From positions 291,824 to 355,823 of the forward strand of contig NZ_VITY01000010.1 of NCBI RefSeq assembly GCF_007993935.1: a stretch of 64,000 nucleotides of DNA. The letters run 5' to 3'. The DNA is from Bradyrhizobium macuxiense (lineage in GTDB: Bacteria; Pseudomonadota; Alphaproteobacteria; Rhizobiales; Xanthobacteraceae). Numbering within the stretch: the stretch's first letter is position 1; each line of letters starts with the position of its first letter. The notes beneath the pieces are model-generated. The model ran no database searches and was not told where the DNA came from. It was given only the letters and a program-made list of their open reading frames with translations. The position numbers and the translations under genes are program-made. Below are positions 37,367-45,609 of this stretch, one piece after another.

Positions 37367-37403
37367 CAAGACCAATTTCAAGACCAATCTCAAGACCGAA
37401 TTT
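37367..37403. repeat. Three tandem 12-bp repeats upstream of mdh
   Basis: Three head-to-tail copies of CAAGACCAATTT (the second CAAGACCAATCT, the third with one extra base) stand between the mdh start and the end of zapE. They could be regulator sites for mdh or simple slippage. Confidence 0.5.
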
Positions 37404-37417
37404 CGAGGCTGAAAATT

Positions 37418-38605
37418 TCAGGTCTCGACCAGGCCGGTCGTCGCGCCGCTTGCGGAGGAGTCCTTCCGGCCGTGCGGCAGCGCCAAATAGGATTCCGAGC
37501 TCATTTCGATCAGGCGCGAGGCGGTGCGTTTGAACTCCATCGCCTCGACGCCCTCGTCCGCAAGGTACAGCGACACCGGGTCGGCCTCGGCCGAGGCCAT
37601 CAGCTTCACGGCATTGTCATAGAGCGTGTCGATCAGCGAGATGAAGCGCTTGGCGGCGTTGCGTTCGGCGTAATCCATCACCGGAATATGGTCGATCAGG
37701 ATCGTGTGGTAGTCGTGCGCGAGCCTCAGATAATCGGACGCGGCAAGCGGCTTCTCGCAGATATCCATGAAGCTGAAGCGCGCGACGCCGTGCGCCGAGC
37801 ACGGCACGTTCAGGATGCGTCCCTTGATCGGAATGAGACGTGCCTTGCACGGCGCATTGCCGGTCATCTTGCGCCAGGCCGCGTTGAGCGCGGCATCGGC
37901 CGCATCGTCCGCGGGCACCAGCCACATTTTCACGCCGACGAGCTTCTCCAGCCGGAAGTCGGTGCGCGCATCGAGCCGCAGCACGTCCATGTGGTCGGTG
38001 ATCTGCACGATGAATGGCAGGAACAGCGCGCGATTGAGACCGCCTTTGTAGAGATCGTCAGGCGCGACGTTCGAGGTCGCGACCACGACGGTGCCGAGGT
38101 CGAACAGCTTTGCGAACAGCCGCCCGAGGATCATCGCGTCGGCGATGTCGGTGACGTGGAATTCGTCGAAGCAGAGCAGCCAGGCTTCGTCGAAGATCGC
38201 CTGCGCGGTGAGCGCGATCACGTCGCCGTCCGCGATCTCGCCGCGCGCGATCTGCTGGCGGTAGCCGTAGATGCGCTCATGCGCCTCGGCCATGAATTCG
38301 TGGAAATGCGCGCGCCGCTTGTGCTCGACCGGGCTCTGCTGGAAGAACAGGTCCATCAGCATGGTCTTGCCGCGGCCGACCTCGCCATGAACGTAGAGCC
38401 CGCGCGGCGGCTTGTCGTCCTTGTCGCCGCCGAACAGCCGTCCGAACAGGCCCTGCTTGCGCTGCGGCTTGTAGCTCGCGAGCCGCTCCTCCAGCGCGCC
38501 GAACGCATCGGCGGCGACGGCCTGCGCGGGATCAGCCTCGATCGCGCCGGAGGCGACCAGGGACTTATAGTGTTCGAGGAACGAGTTCGGCGAGGTGGAC
38601 AGCAT
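37418..38605 (-). CDS. zapE: Cell division protein ZapE (AFG1-like ATPase)
   Basis: 395-aa P-loop ATPase. It has LYVHGEVGRGKTMLMDLFF as Walker A, AWLLCFDEFHVTDIADAMIL as Walker B with sensor region, and the family segment DDLYKGGLNRALFLPFI. Its relatives act on FtsZ during constriction in bacteria and on misfolded mitochondrial inner-membrane proteins in eukaryotes. The gene lies upstream of mdh in the same direction, as in many Rhizobiales. Confidence 0.93.
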   Translation of the reverse strand: MLSTSPNSFLEHYKSLVASGAIEADPAQAVAADAFGALEERLASYKPQRKQGLFGRLFGGDKDDKPPRGLYVHGEVGRGKTMLMDLFFQQSPVEHKRRAHFHEFMAEAHERIYGYRQQIARGEIADGDVIALTAQAIFDEAWLLCFDEFHVTDIADAMILGRLFAKLFDLGTVVVATSNVAPDDLYKGGLNRALFLPFIVQITDHMDVLRLDARTDFRLEKLVGVKMWLVPADDAADAALNAAWRKMTGNAPCKARLIPIKGRILNVPCSAHGVARFSFMDICEKPLAASDYLRLAHDYHTILIDHIPVMDYAERNAAKRFISLIDTLYDNAVKLMASAEADPVSLYLADEGVEAMEFKRTASRLIEMSSESYLALPHGRKDSSASGATTGLVET

Positions 38606-38754
38606 GAGCCCACCTTACGGCCCTAGTGCGCGGCAAATTGCAAGCCGTGAATTGTGCCAATGGGCATGCAGCAGGTATGCAAGCACGAACCCTTGCATGC
38701 CACGGCCGACCGCACGCGCCTCGCCGGCGCCTCAAACCGCGATCTCAGAAGACC

Positions 38755-39291
38755 CTACGCGCAGAGCTCGTAGGCATCCTCGACCACGTAGGGGCCGCCG
38801 CCTGTCGACGCACGCGACGAGAACAGCACGAAGCGGTCCGCCAGGAAGGTGCGGCTCGGGAAGTAGCCGCGCACGGACAGATAATCCGCGACGTCCTGGC
38901 TCGACGCGTCGTGCAAACGCGCGAGCGTGACATGTGGCGTGAATTTCCTGCCCTCGGGATCGAGCCCCATCCGCTGCATCATCCGCTCGAGCTCGGCCTG
39001 CAGTTCGATCAGCGGCCGGCTCGGCTCGACGGCGGCAACCACCGCGCGCGGCTTGCGTCCGCCGAAGCTCGACAGGCCCTGCAATTTGACCTCGAACGGT
39101 TTGCGGTTCACCCGAAACAGCATCGTCGCGATCTCGTTGGCCCAGAGGCCATCGATATCGCCGATGAAGCGCAGAGTGACGTGATAATTTTCGGGATCGA
39201 TCCAGCGTGCGCCGGGAAGGCCACCACGCAAGCAGGAGAGGGTTTGGCCGATATCGGCCGGAATTTCCAGACCAGTGAACAGACGCGGCAT
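38755..39291 (-). CDS. thpR: RNA 2',3'-cyclic phosphodiesterase (2H family)
   Basis: 178-aa two-His phosphoesterase. The two HxT motifs are visible (NYHVTLRFIGD near 38-48 and FTPHVTLARLHD near 120-131). It opens 2',3'-cyclic phosphates on RNA ends. MPRLFTGLEIP at 39291 is the family N terminus; the upstream open frame is discounted. It is a single gene between zapE and the esterase, with spacers of about 150 bp on each side. Confidence 0.9.
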   Translation of the reverse strand: MPRLFTGLEIPADIGQTLSCLRGGLPGARWIDPENYHVTLRFIGDIDGLWANEIATMLFRVNRKPFEVKLQGLSSFGGRKPRAVVAAVEPSRPLIELQAELERMMQRMGLDPEGRKFTPHVTLARLHDASSQDVADYLSVRGYFPSRTFLADRFVLFSSRASTGGGPYVVEDAYELCA

Positions 39292-39458
39292 CGCTATAAT
39301 CCTCGATGCTTGGCGCGGGTTTTGGGAGCCCGCACCCTGTAACAAGCCCGGCGACGAATCACCGATGCCTATTTGTACCCGAGATATGTGACTCTGCGAA
39401 GCATGAGGCGTTAACAGCTCGTAAACCTACGGACGCAACGTCGCGCACTGCATGCGTT

Positions 39459-40163
39459 TCAACTGCGCTGACCTGATAATGCGCCGAGAAATGCCTCCAC
39501 CGTGGGCAGCATGTTCTTCACGACGATGTCCACACCTTCCGCCGTCGGATGCATGCCGTCGGCCTGATTGATCTTCGGATTAGCAGCAACGCCGTCGAGG
39601 AAGAACGGATAGAGCGGCACGCCGAAGGATTTCGACAGATCCGGATAAATTGCATTGAACTTCGCTGCATACTCACTGCCATAGTTCGGTGGCGCGAGCA
39701 TGCCGCACAAGAGCACCGCGATCTTGCGCGTCTGCAACTTTGTGATGATGTCCGAGAGCGCGGCCCGCGTCACCGCGGGATCGATGCCGCGCAAGGCATC
39801 GTTGGCGCCGAGCTCGACAATCACGGCATCGGTTCCGTCGGCCACCGACCAGTCGAGCCGCTCGCGGCCGCCCGAGGCGGTGTCGCCGGACACCCCGGCA
39901 TTGGTCATGTCGACCTTTATCCCTTTGGCTTCCAAGGCTTTTTGCAGCCGGACCGGAAATGCCGCCTCGGCCGGAAGGCCGTAACCGGCGCTCAGGGAAT
40001 CGCCCAGAACCACCATCTTGAGCGGCTTCGCCGGCCCTTTCCCGTCGTCCCGTGCCTGCGCGCTTGCCGCCGTCATCAAGCCCATAAGCAACACGAGTAT
40101 GTGCACGAAGATTCGCAACCGGGCCTCGACCGCAGCCGCGGAAGTGCCATATGACCGAACCAT
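39459..40163 (-). CDS. tesA: TesA-like GDSL esterase/lysophospholipase
   Basis: 234-aa exported GDSL/SGNH hydrolase. Its four blocks are visible: VVLGDSLSAGYGLP with the nucleophile Ser, NAGVSGDTASGG, ELGANDALRGI, and DGMHPTAEGVD with the Asp/His. A hydrophobic signal segment RIFVHILVLLMGLMTAASAQA precedes the domain. The start is uncertain: the ATG at 40163 overlaps the divergent ybbA start codon on the opposite strand, while a TTG at 40118 has GAGG 5 nt upstream. Together with ybbA/ybbP this is the widely conserved tesA-ybbAB arrangement. Confidence 0.9.
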   Translation of the reverse strand: MVRSYGTSAAAVEARLRIFVHILVLLMGLMTAASAQARDDGKGPAKPLKMVVLGDSLSAGYGLPAEAAFPVRLQKALEAKGIKVDMTNAGVSGDTASGGRERLDWSVADGTDAVIVELGANDALRGIDPAVTRAALSDIITKLQTRKIAVLLCGMLAPPNYGSEYAAKFNAIYPDLSKSFGVPLYPFFLDGVAANPKINQADGMHPTAEGVDIVVKNMLPTVEAFLGALSGQRS

Positions 40164-40881
40164 GGACAGTCTCATCGAATCCTCTTCACTGACCGACGTC
40201 GAACCGGACACCATTGCCGTCAGGAACGTCAATCTCTCGCTCGGCACCGGCGCGGCACGGGTTCATATCCTGAAAGATATCAGCCTTCGTGTGGCAGCGG
40301 GTGAGGCCATCGGCCTGATCGGCCCGTCGGGCTCGGGCAAGTCGACCTTGCTGATGGTGATGGCGGGGCTTGAACGTCCTGACAGCGGAGAGGTGGTCGT
40401 CGATGGCACCTCGTTCAATGCCCTCGATGAAGATGCGCTGGCGCGCTTCCGCGGCCGCCAGGTCGGCATCGTCTTCCAGTCGTTCCATCTGATCCCGACC
40501 ATGACGGCGCTGGAGAACGTCGCGGTGCCGCTCGAGCTCGCCGGCAATCCCGATGCCGCCGCGCGCGCCGCGCAGGAGCTGCAATCGGTCGGGCTTGGCG
40601 AACGCCTGCACCACTATCCGACGCAGCTCTCCGGCGGCGAACAGCAGCGCGTCGCGATCGCGCGCGCGCTTGCGCCCGATCCGGCGATCCTGGTTGCCGA
40701 CGAGCCGACCGGAAATCTCGACGAGACGACGGGCAAGCAGATCGTCGATCTGCTGTTCACCAAGCACGCCGAACGCGGCATGACCTTGGTGCTGGTGACG
40801 CACGACCTCGCGCTCGCGCAACGCTGCGACCGCGTGGTACGGCTGCGCTCCGGCCGCATCGACGGACAATCAACCACATGA
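40162..40881 (+). CDS. ybbA: ABC transporter ATP-binding protein (YbbA-like)
   Basis: 239-aa ATPase of the LolD/MacB-like group: Walker A GPSGSGKSTLL, Q-loop FQSFHLIPTMTALENV, signature LSGGEQQRVAIARAL, Walker B ILVADEPTGNLDE and the H-loop VTHD. It powers the YbbP-type permease encoded next, with a 4-nt ATGA overlap at 40878. The role of this exporter family is still poorly defined; the link with TesA suggests lipids or hydrophobic compounds. ATG 40162 shares the sequence CATG with the divergent tesA start. Confidence 0.93.
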   Translation: MDSLIESSSLTDVEPDTIAVRNVNLSLGTGAARVHILKDISLRVAAGEAIGLIGPSGSGKSTLLMVMAGLERPDSGEVVVDGTSFNALDEDALARFRGRQVGIVFQSFHLIPTMTALENVAVPLELAGNPDAAARAAQELQSVGLGERLHHYPTQLSGGEQQRVAIARALAPDPAILVADEPTGNLDETTGKQIVDLLFTKHAERGMTLVLVTHDLALAQRCDRVVRLRSGRIDGQSTT

Positions 40882-43475
40882 GCATTGCGTCCGAAGTCGC
40901 GTTGCAGGTCCGTTCCCAGGGCCGCGCGTCGTCGCTTGCCTTCCGTTACGCGCTGCGCGAACTGCGCGGCGGCCTGCGCGGCTTCTACGTGTTCATCGCC
41001 TGCATCGCGCTCGGCGTGATGGCGATATCAGGCGTCGGCTCGGTCGCGGCGAGCCTCGGCGACGGGCTGTCGCGCGAGGGCCGCACGCTGCTTGGCGGCG
41101 ACGTCGCATTCTCGCTGATCTCGCGCGAGGCCAAGCCCGACGAGGTCGCCTATCTGCGCACCCGCGGCGAGGTTTCGGTTGCAGCGACGCTCCGCGCGAT
41201 GGCGCGCAGCGGCGACGGCAAGCTGGCGCTGGTCGAGCTCAAGGCGGTCGACGGCAAATATCCGATGCTCGGCGAGCTGACGCTCGAGCCCAACATGCCG
41301 ATATCAGATCTGCTCACCGAGCGCGACGGCGCTTTTGGCGCGGCTGCCGACTCGACCTTGCTGGCGCGGCTCGACCTGAAGCTCGGCGACCGCGTCACCA
41401 TCGGCAGCGCGACCTATCAGATCCGCAGCGTGGTGGCGGCCGAACCCGACAAGCTCGCCGGCGGCGTCGGCCTCGGCCCGCGCTTCCTGATCAGCGAAGC
41501 CAGCCTGCGCGCCACCGATCTGTTGCAGCCGGGCAGCCTGGTGCGCTGGATCTACCGGGTGAAGCTGCCCGACGGCGCCAACGACGATCGCGCCACCAAC
41601 GCCCTGATCGACGGCGCGCGCGCCGCAGCGCCAGAGGCCGGCTGGGAGGTCCGCAGCCGCAGCAACGCCTCGCCGCAGCTCGAGCGCACCATCAACCGCT
41701 TCACCCAGTTCCTGACCCTCGTTGGTCTCGCTGCGCTACTGGTCGGCGGCGTAGGCGTAGCCAACGCGGTGAAGAGCCATATCGACCGCCGCCGCGACGT
41801 CATCGCCTCGTTCAAGGCACTCGGCGCCACCGGCCGCGACGTCTTCACCATCTACTGCACGCAGGTGGTGGTGCTGGCCGGAATCGGCTCGGTGATCGGG
41901 CTCGTGCTTGGCGCCGCACTGCCTTTCGTCATTGTCGGCCTGTTCGGCAAGCTGCTGCCGCTGCCGGTGGTGCCGGCCCTGCATCCCGACGAGCTCGCGC
42001 TGTCCTTCATCTATGGCCAGCTCACCGCGCTGGCGTTCGGGCTGTGGCCGCTCGGCCGGGTCCATGACGTGCCGGTCGCGGCGCTGTTCCGCGAGACCGT
42101 CGCCAGCGAGTGGCATCGCCCGCGCTGGAGCTATCTGGCGCTGATGGCCGTGGTGGTCGCGCTGCTGATCGGCGTTGCGATCGGGCTTGCCTATGACAAG
42201 CGGGTCGCCACCGTGTTTGTCGTCGCCTCGATCGCGGTGTTCCTGCTGCTGCGCGGGATTGCCGAGATCCTGATGGCCGTGGCACGGCGGCTGCCGCGCA
42301 GCCGCATGACCATGCTGCGGCTCGCCATCGCCAACATCCACCGGCCGGGCGCGCTGACGCCGTCGGTCGTGCTGTCGCTCGGCCTCGGGCTCGCCGTGCT
42401 CGTCACCATCACCCAGATCGACGGCAATCTGCGCCGGCAATTCCTGGCCGCGCTGCCGGAACGGGCACCGTCGTTCTTCTTCATCGACATCCCCTCCACC
42501 GAAGCCGACCGCTTCAATGCCTTCCTGGCGCAGATCGCCGCCGGCTCGACCGTCGAGGACGTGCCGATGCTGCGCGGGCGCATCGTCGCCGCACGCGGCG
42601 TCAAGGCCGATCAGCTCAAGCCATCGGTCGATTCCGAGTGGGTGCTGCAGAGCGACCGCGGCCTGACCTATACCGGCGAAATTCCCAAGGGCTCGAAGAT
42701 CGTCGAGGGCGAATGGTGGGGACCGGACTACAGCGGACCTCCGCTGGTCTCGATGGAGAAGAAGATCGCCGACGGCCTGTCCCTGAAGATCGGCGACGAG
42801 ATCGTGGTCAACGTGCTCGGCCGCGACGTGCCGGCGAAGATCGCCAATCTGCGCAACATCGACTGGCAGGGCCTCGGCATCAACTTCGTGCTGGTGTTCT
42901 CGCCGAACGCCTTCAAGGGCGCGCCGCACAGCCATGTCGCGACGCTGACGGAACCACATGCCAGCGCGACCCAAGCGAGCGCCAACGACGACGCGCGCAT
43001 CATCAAGCAGGTCGCCGACGCATTTCCGATGGTGACCAGCGTGCGGGTCCGCGAGGCGCTGGAGACCATCGGCAGTGTCGTCAGCAACCTCGTGCTGGCG
43101 ATCCGCGGCGCCAGCGCCGTGACGCTGATCTCGGCGATTCTGGTGCTGGGCGGCGCGCTCGCCGCCGGGCACCGCCACCGCGTCTATGACGCCGTGATCC
43201 TCAAGACCCTCGGTGCCACGCGGGTGCGATTGCTCGGCGCCTACGCGCTGGAGTATCTGATGATCGGTTTCGCAACCGCGATTTTCGGCGTGATCGCCGG
43301 CTCGGTCGCGGCCTGGCTGATCGTGACGCGGCTGATGACGCTGAGTTTCATCTGGCAGGCCGGCAGCGCCGCCCTGGTCGTGGCCGCCGCGCTAGTCGTG
43401 ACCGTCGGATTGGGGCTGGCCGGCACGCTGCTCGCGCTGAACCAGAAGCCCGCCTCGGTGTTGCGGAATTTGTGA
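40878..43475 (+). CDS. ybbP: ABC transporter permease (YbbP-like, FtsX superfamily)
   Basis: 865-aa permease with two FtsX-type halves. An N-terminal helix (GFYVFIACIALGVMAISGVG) is followed by a MacB-like periplasmic domain, three helices around 270-390, a further pair near 405-455, a second periplasmic domain (about 505-720) and three C-terminal helices (about 735-860). The size and layout match YbbP of E. coli. Its translation is coupled to ybbA. A short hairpin with a T5 run follows the stop by 10 bp. Confidence 0.92.
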   Translation: MSIASEVALQVRSQGRASSLAFRYALRELRGGLRGFYVFIACIALGVMAISGVGSVAASLGDGLSREGRTLLGGDVAFSLISREAKPDEVAYLRTRGEVSVAATLRAMARSGDGKLALVELKAVDGKYPMLGELTLEPNMPISDLLTERDGAFGAAADSTLLARLDLKLGDRVTIGSATYQIRSVVAAEPDKLAGGVGLGPRFLISEASLRATDLLQPGSLVRWIYRVKLPDGANDDRATNALIDGARAAAPEAGWEVRSRSNASPQLERTINRFTQFLTLVGLAALLVGGVGVANAVKSHIDRRRDVIASFKALGATGRDVFTIYCTQVVVLAGIGSVIGLVLGAALPFVIVGLFGKLLPLPVVPALHPDELALSFIYGQLTALAFGLWPLGRVHDVPVAALFRETVASEWHRPRWSYLALMAVVVALLIGVAIGLAYDKRVATVFVVASIAVFLLLRGIAEILMAVARRLPRSRMTMLRLAIANIHRPGALTPSVVLSLGLGLAVLVTITQIDGNLRRQFLAALPERAPSFFFIDIPSTEADRFNAFLAQIAAGSTVEDVPMLRGRIVAARGVKADQLKPSVDSEWVLQSDRGLTYTGEIPKGSKIVEGEWWGPDYSGPPLVSMEKKIADGLSLKIGDEIVVNVLGRDVPAKIANLRNIDWQGLGINFVLVFSPNAFKGAPHSHVATLTEPHASATQASANDDARIIKQVADAFPMVTSVRVREALETIGSVVSNLVLAIRGASAVTLISAILVLGGALAAGHRHRVYDAVILKTLGATRVRLLGAYALEYLMIGFATAIFGVIAGSVAAWLIVTRLMTLSFIWQAGSAALVVAAALVVTVGLGLAGTLLALNQKPASVLRNL

Positions 43476-43485
43476 CAATTTGTAG

Positions 43486-43505
43486 CGGCGGAAGCGCCGT
43501 TTTTG
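43486..43505 (+). terminator. Intrinsic terminator after ybbP
   Basis: A short CGGCG-GAAG-CGCCG hairpin (43486-43499) is followed by five T. The stem is only 5-6 bp but GC-only with a stable tetraloop, and it sits 10 bp after the stop. Confidence 0.6.
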
Positions 43506-43709
43506 CCTATCATGCTAGGCCAGAGCGACATTCGGCCGCGCGTGGAAGCTTGCGTCGGATGTGTTAATTTCCCACATACCAATCGGGTCGGATAGTCGGT
43601 TTGAATGACACGGAATTAATGCTCCGCAAACCGGGCCATCTGAGATAGATTTATAACCGGCGCCGCAAATCCCTTGCGCTCCACCGGGACCAACCACGGG
43701 AATTCGACC

Positions 43710-44501
43710 ATGTCGGACCTAGACCGCAACTACGCTTCTCCTTTCGGCCGGGCCGCCGGGCGCATTGACGCTGCGGCCGTCGACGCCGGTCTGCGCGCCT
43801 ACATGCTGCGCATCTACAACTACATGAGCATCGGCCTCGCCATCACCGGCCTGGCCGCGCTCGGCGTCTATATGGGCGCGGTGACGACCGACCAGTCCGC
43901 CGCCGTCGCCAAGTTCGGCAATGCCTATCTGACGCAGTTCGGCTACGCGATGTTCGTGAGCCCGCTGAAGTGGCTGTTCATCCTCGCCCCTCTGGCGATG
44001 GTGTTCGTCATCTCGGCCGGCATCAACCGCCTGCAGCCTGCGACCGCCCAGCTGTTGTTCTGGGTGTTCTCGGCACTGATGGGCCTGTCGCTGTCGTCGA
44101 TCTTCCTGGTGTACACGCACACCTCGATCGTGCGCGTGTTCTTCATCACCGCGGCGACGTTCGGTGCGCTGAGCCTCTACGGCTACACCACCAAGCGTGA
44201 CATGAGCGGCATGGGCTCGTTCCTGTTCATGGGCCTGATCGGCATCATCATCGCGAGCCTGGTCAACCTGTTCCTGGCGAGCTCGGCGCTGCAGTTCATC
44301 GTCTCGGTGGTCGGCGTGCTGGTGTTCGCGGGCCTCACCGCCTGGGACACCCAGCGGCTGAAGAACGACTACATCTACGGCTACGCCTCGCAGGGCGGCG
44401 TGATGGCAGAGCGTGCGGCAATCACTGGTGCGCTGTCGCTCTACCTGAACTTCATCAACCTGTTCACGCTGCTGCTGCAGCTGCTCGGCCAGCGCGACTA
44501 A
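43710..44501 (+). CDS. Bax inhibitor-1/YccA family membrane protein
   Basis: 263-aa protein with a soluble 40-residue N terminus (NYASPFGRAAGRIDAAAVD) and seven hydrophobic helices. It includes LFWVFSALMGLSLSSIFLVY, the conserved FGALSLYGYTTKRDMSGMGSF loop and the closing LTAWDTQRLK ... ALSLYLNFINLF motif with its acidic residue. Family members are pH-sensitive ion-leak channels or protease modulators. MSDLDRN at 43710 is the likely start. It is monocistronic, with a strong terminator. Confidence 0.92.
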   Translation: MSDLDRNYASPFGRAAGRIDAAAVDAGLRAYMLRIYNYMSIGLAITGLAALGVYMGAVTTDQSAAVAKFGNAYLTQFGYAMFVSPLKWLFILAPLAMVFVISAGINRLQPATAQLLFWVFSALMGLSLSSIFLVYTHTSIVRVFFITAATFGALSLYGYTTKRDMSGMGSFLFMGLIGIIIASLVNLFLASSALQFIVSVVGVLVFAGLTAWDTQRLKNDYIYGYASQGGVMAERAAITGALSLYLNFINLFTLLLQLLGQRD

Positions 44502-44525
44502 GCGCCTCGAGCAAGGCAATCGATT

Positions 44526-44558
44526 AAAGCCCCGGCCATGCGGCCGGGGCTTTTATTT
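44526..44558 (+). terminator. Intrinsic terminator after the Bax-inhibitor-1 family gene
   Basis: AAAGCCCCGGCC (44526-44537) pairs perfectly with GGCCGGGGCTTT (44542-44553) around a 4-nt loop and is followed by TTTATTTT-like sequence. It lies 25 bp after the stop and is nearly symmetric, so it may work in both directions. Confidence 0.88.
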
Positions 44559-44587
44559 TGCGTGGAAAGAATGAGATCAGAGACGGC

Positions 44588-44674
44588 GTAGCCCGGATGG
44601 AGCGCAGCGTAATCCGGGGCAGCACCATCCGCGGGGACAGTCCCCCGGATTACGCTTCGCTTCATCCGGGCTAC
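44588..44674. repeat. Palindromic intergenic element upstream of the DUF2794 stop
   Basis: Arms of about 32 nt (44588-44619 and 44642-44674) starting GTAGCCCGGATG and ending CATCCGGGCTAC are almost perfect inverted copies separated by 22 nt. It occupies the space between two convergent genes. Confidence 0.8.
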
Positions 44675-44693
44675 GGGCGTCGAACGACCGCGC

Positions 44694-45065
44694 CTACACC
44701 AGCGACAGCTTGCGATCGATCACGAACAGCACCCGCTCGAGTTCGTGGCCGCGGCGCAGGATCAGGCCGGTCGCCGAAATCACGCTGTACATGCCCTGCT
44801 TGCGGGCCAGCCGGGGATCCTTCTCGATCCGGTAGATCGGCATTTCGGAGGCGCGCCGGAACACCGAGAACACGGCGCGGTCCTTCAGGAAGTCGATCGC
44901 ATAGTCGCGCCACTCGCCGTCGGCGACCATGCGGCCGTAGAGATTGAGAATGCGATTGAGCTCAAGTCGATTGAATGTCACGCGGTTGGGCTGGGGTGTC
45001 GCGGCGGCGGGGCGCGCCGCGGCACGGCTCCCGCTCGGATCGGTGTCCTCCGAGATCAAACTCAT
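44694..45065 (-). CDS. DUF2794 family protein
   Basis: 123-aa soluble protein. After a low-complexity Ala/Pro N terminus (about 1-25) the conserved core reads VTFNRLELNRILNLYGRMV, EWRDYAIDFLKDRAVFSVFRR and MPIYRIEKDPRLARKQGMYSV to the end. This matches the alphaproteobacterial DUF2794 family, which has no assigned function. Start is the ATG at 45065. The gene points away from the candidate ncRNA. Confidence 0.88.
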   Translation of the reverse strand: MSLISEDTDPSGSRAAARPAAATPQPNRVTFNRLELNRILNLYGRMVADGEWRDYAIDFLKDRAVFSVFRRASEMPIYRIEKDPRLARKQGMYSVISATGLILRRGHELERVLFVIDRKLSLV

Positions 45066-45299
45066 CGAGCGCCTCCTGTCATCCCGGCGACCATCAGGTT
45101 CCGAAGACCGGTGCCCCCTGCTTCGGGATCGTCACGAGAGCGACATGATCGCGCTAAGCGCGGGGGCCCGCAAGGGGCCATTCGCAACGCAACCAGGCCG
45201 TAACCAGGGTCTGGCGCGGCGGATTGTCCGGAAAACCGAAGAGTCACGGGAACGTTAGCGGAATCATATTGCTGCCCCACTTCCGCCCATCGCCCGCCC

Positions 45300-45453
45300 C
45301 GCTGCCCTGCGAAAAGATAATCCTGCGTTGGCCCGGTCCTTTCGGTTCCGGATTCCTCAGCCCCCAGCCCCCCGGGGCCGTCGGGATCGGGCCTGTTCGC
45401 AGGGGAGTTAAATCCCAACACTGGGCCAACGAAAGTTGGTCCTTTTTGTTTTT
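45300..45453 (+). ncRNA. Candidate structured small RNA (family unassigned)
   Basis: The plus strand can fold into a long rod. CCCTGCGAA (45305-45313) pairs with TTCGCAGGG (45396-45404), and inside it GGCCCGGTC (45330-45338) pairs with GATCGGGCC (45385-45393) with one G-U. The centre is very C/G-rich. A small GGGA/TCCC hairpin (45403-45416) and an intrinsic terminator (45423-45453) follow. Rod, asymmetric bulge (16 versus 2 nt) and terminator give an RNA of about 150-180 nt. It is reminiscent of 6S-like architecture, but I cannot match conserved 6S residues, so the class stays open. A possible -10 (TCATAT, 45264-45269) lacks a good -35. Confidence 0.45.
45423..45453 (+). terminator. Intrinsic terminator of the candidate small RNA
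   Basis: GGGCCAAC (45423-45430) pairs with GTTGGTCC (45435-45442) around a GAAA tetraloop with one G-U pair, followed by TTTTTGTTTTT. This is a strong plus-strand terminator with no protein gene before it on that strand. Confidence 0.8.
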
Positions 45454-45609
45454 GGGGACCTGCTCGACCACGCGCGATCGAGACGCGTGCGCAAGCCTCC
45501 GGCTCTCTCTTCAGCAAATCACTGGATGCGAGTTAGTCGCCGCGCAAGGCTGCGAACAGCCTGCGTGCGGCCCAGCGACGCGGCCGGCGGCAGTTAGCGC
45601 AGCAATGCG

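Larger units (their letters stand above)
45066..45609. other. 544-bp non-coding interval between DUF2794 and DUF1223 genes
   Basis: I find no convincing protein gene. The left part (45066-45270) should hold the DUF2794 promoter on the minus strand. The middle (45300-45453) holds the rod-like inverted structure and terminator described separately. The right part (45455-45609) shows nothing recognisable. A 75-codon open frame on the minus strand (45244-45471) runs exactly through the structured part and lacks a ribosome-binding site. Confidence 0.6.

Noticed and set aside
39412..39426. TTAA-N7-TAAA motif resembling a CtrA site between thpR and tesA
   Set aside because: One half-site deviates from consensus and the position gives no clear promoter relation; kept out in favour of the perfect box at 20679.
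45244..45471. A 75-codon minus-strand frame over the candidate small RNA
   Set aside because: No ribosome-binding site, no family, and it coincides with the base-paired blocks and terminator, so any conservation is better explained by the RNA.
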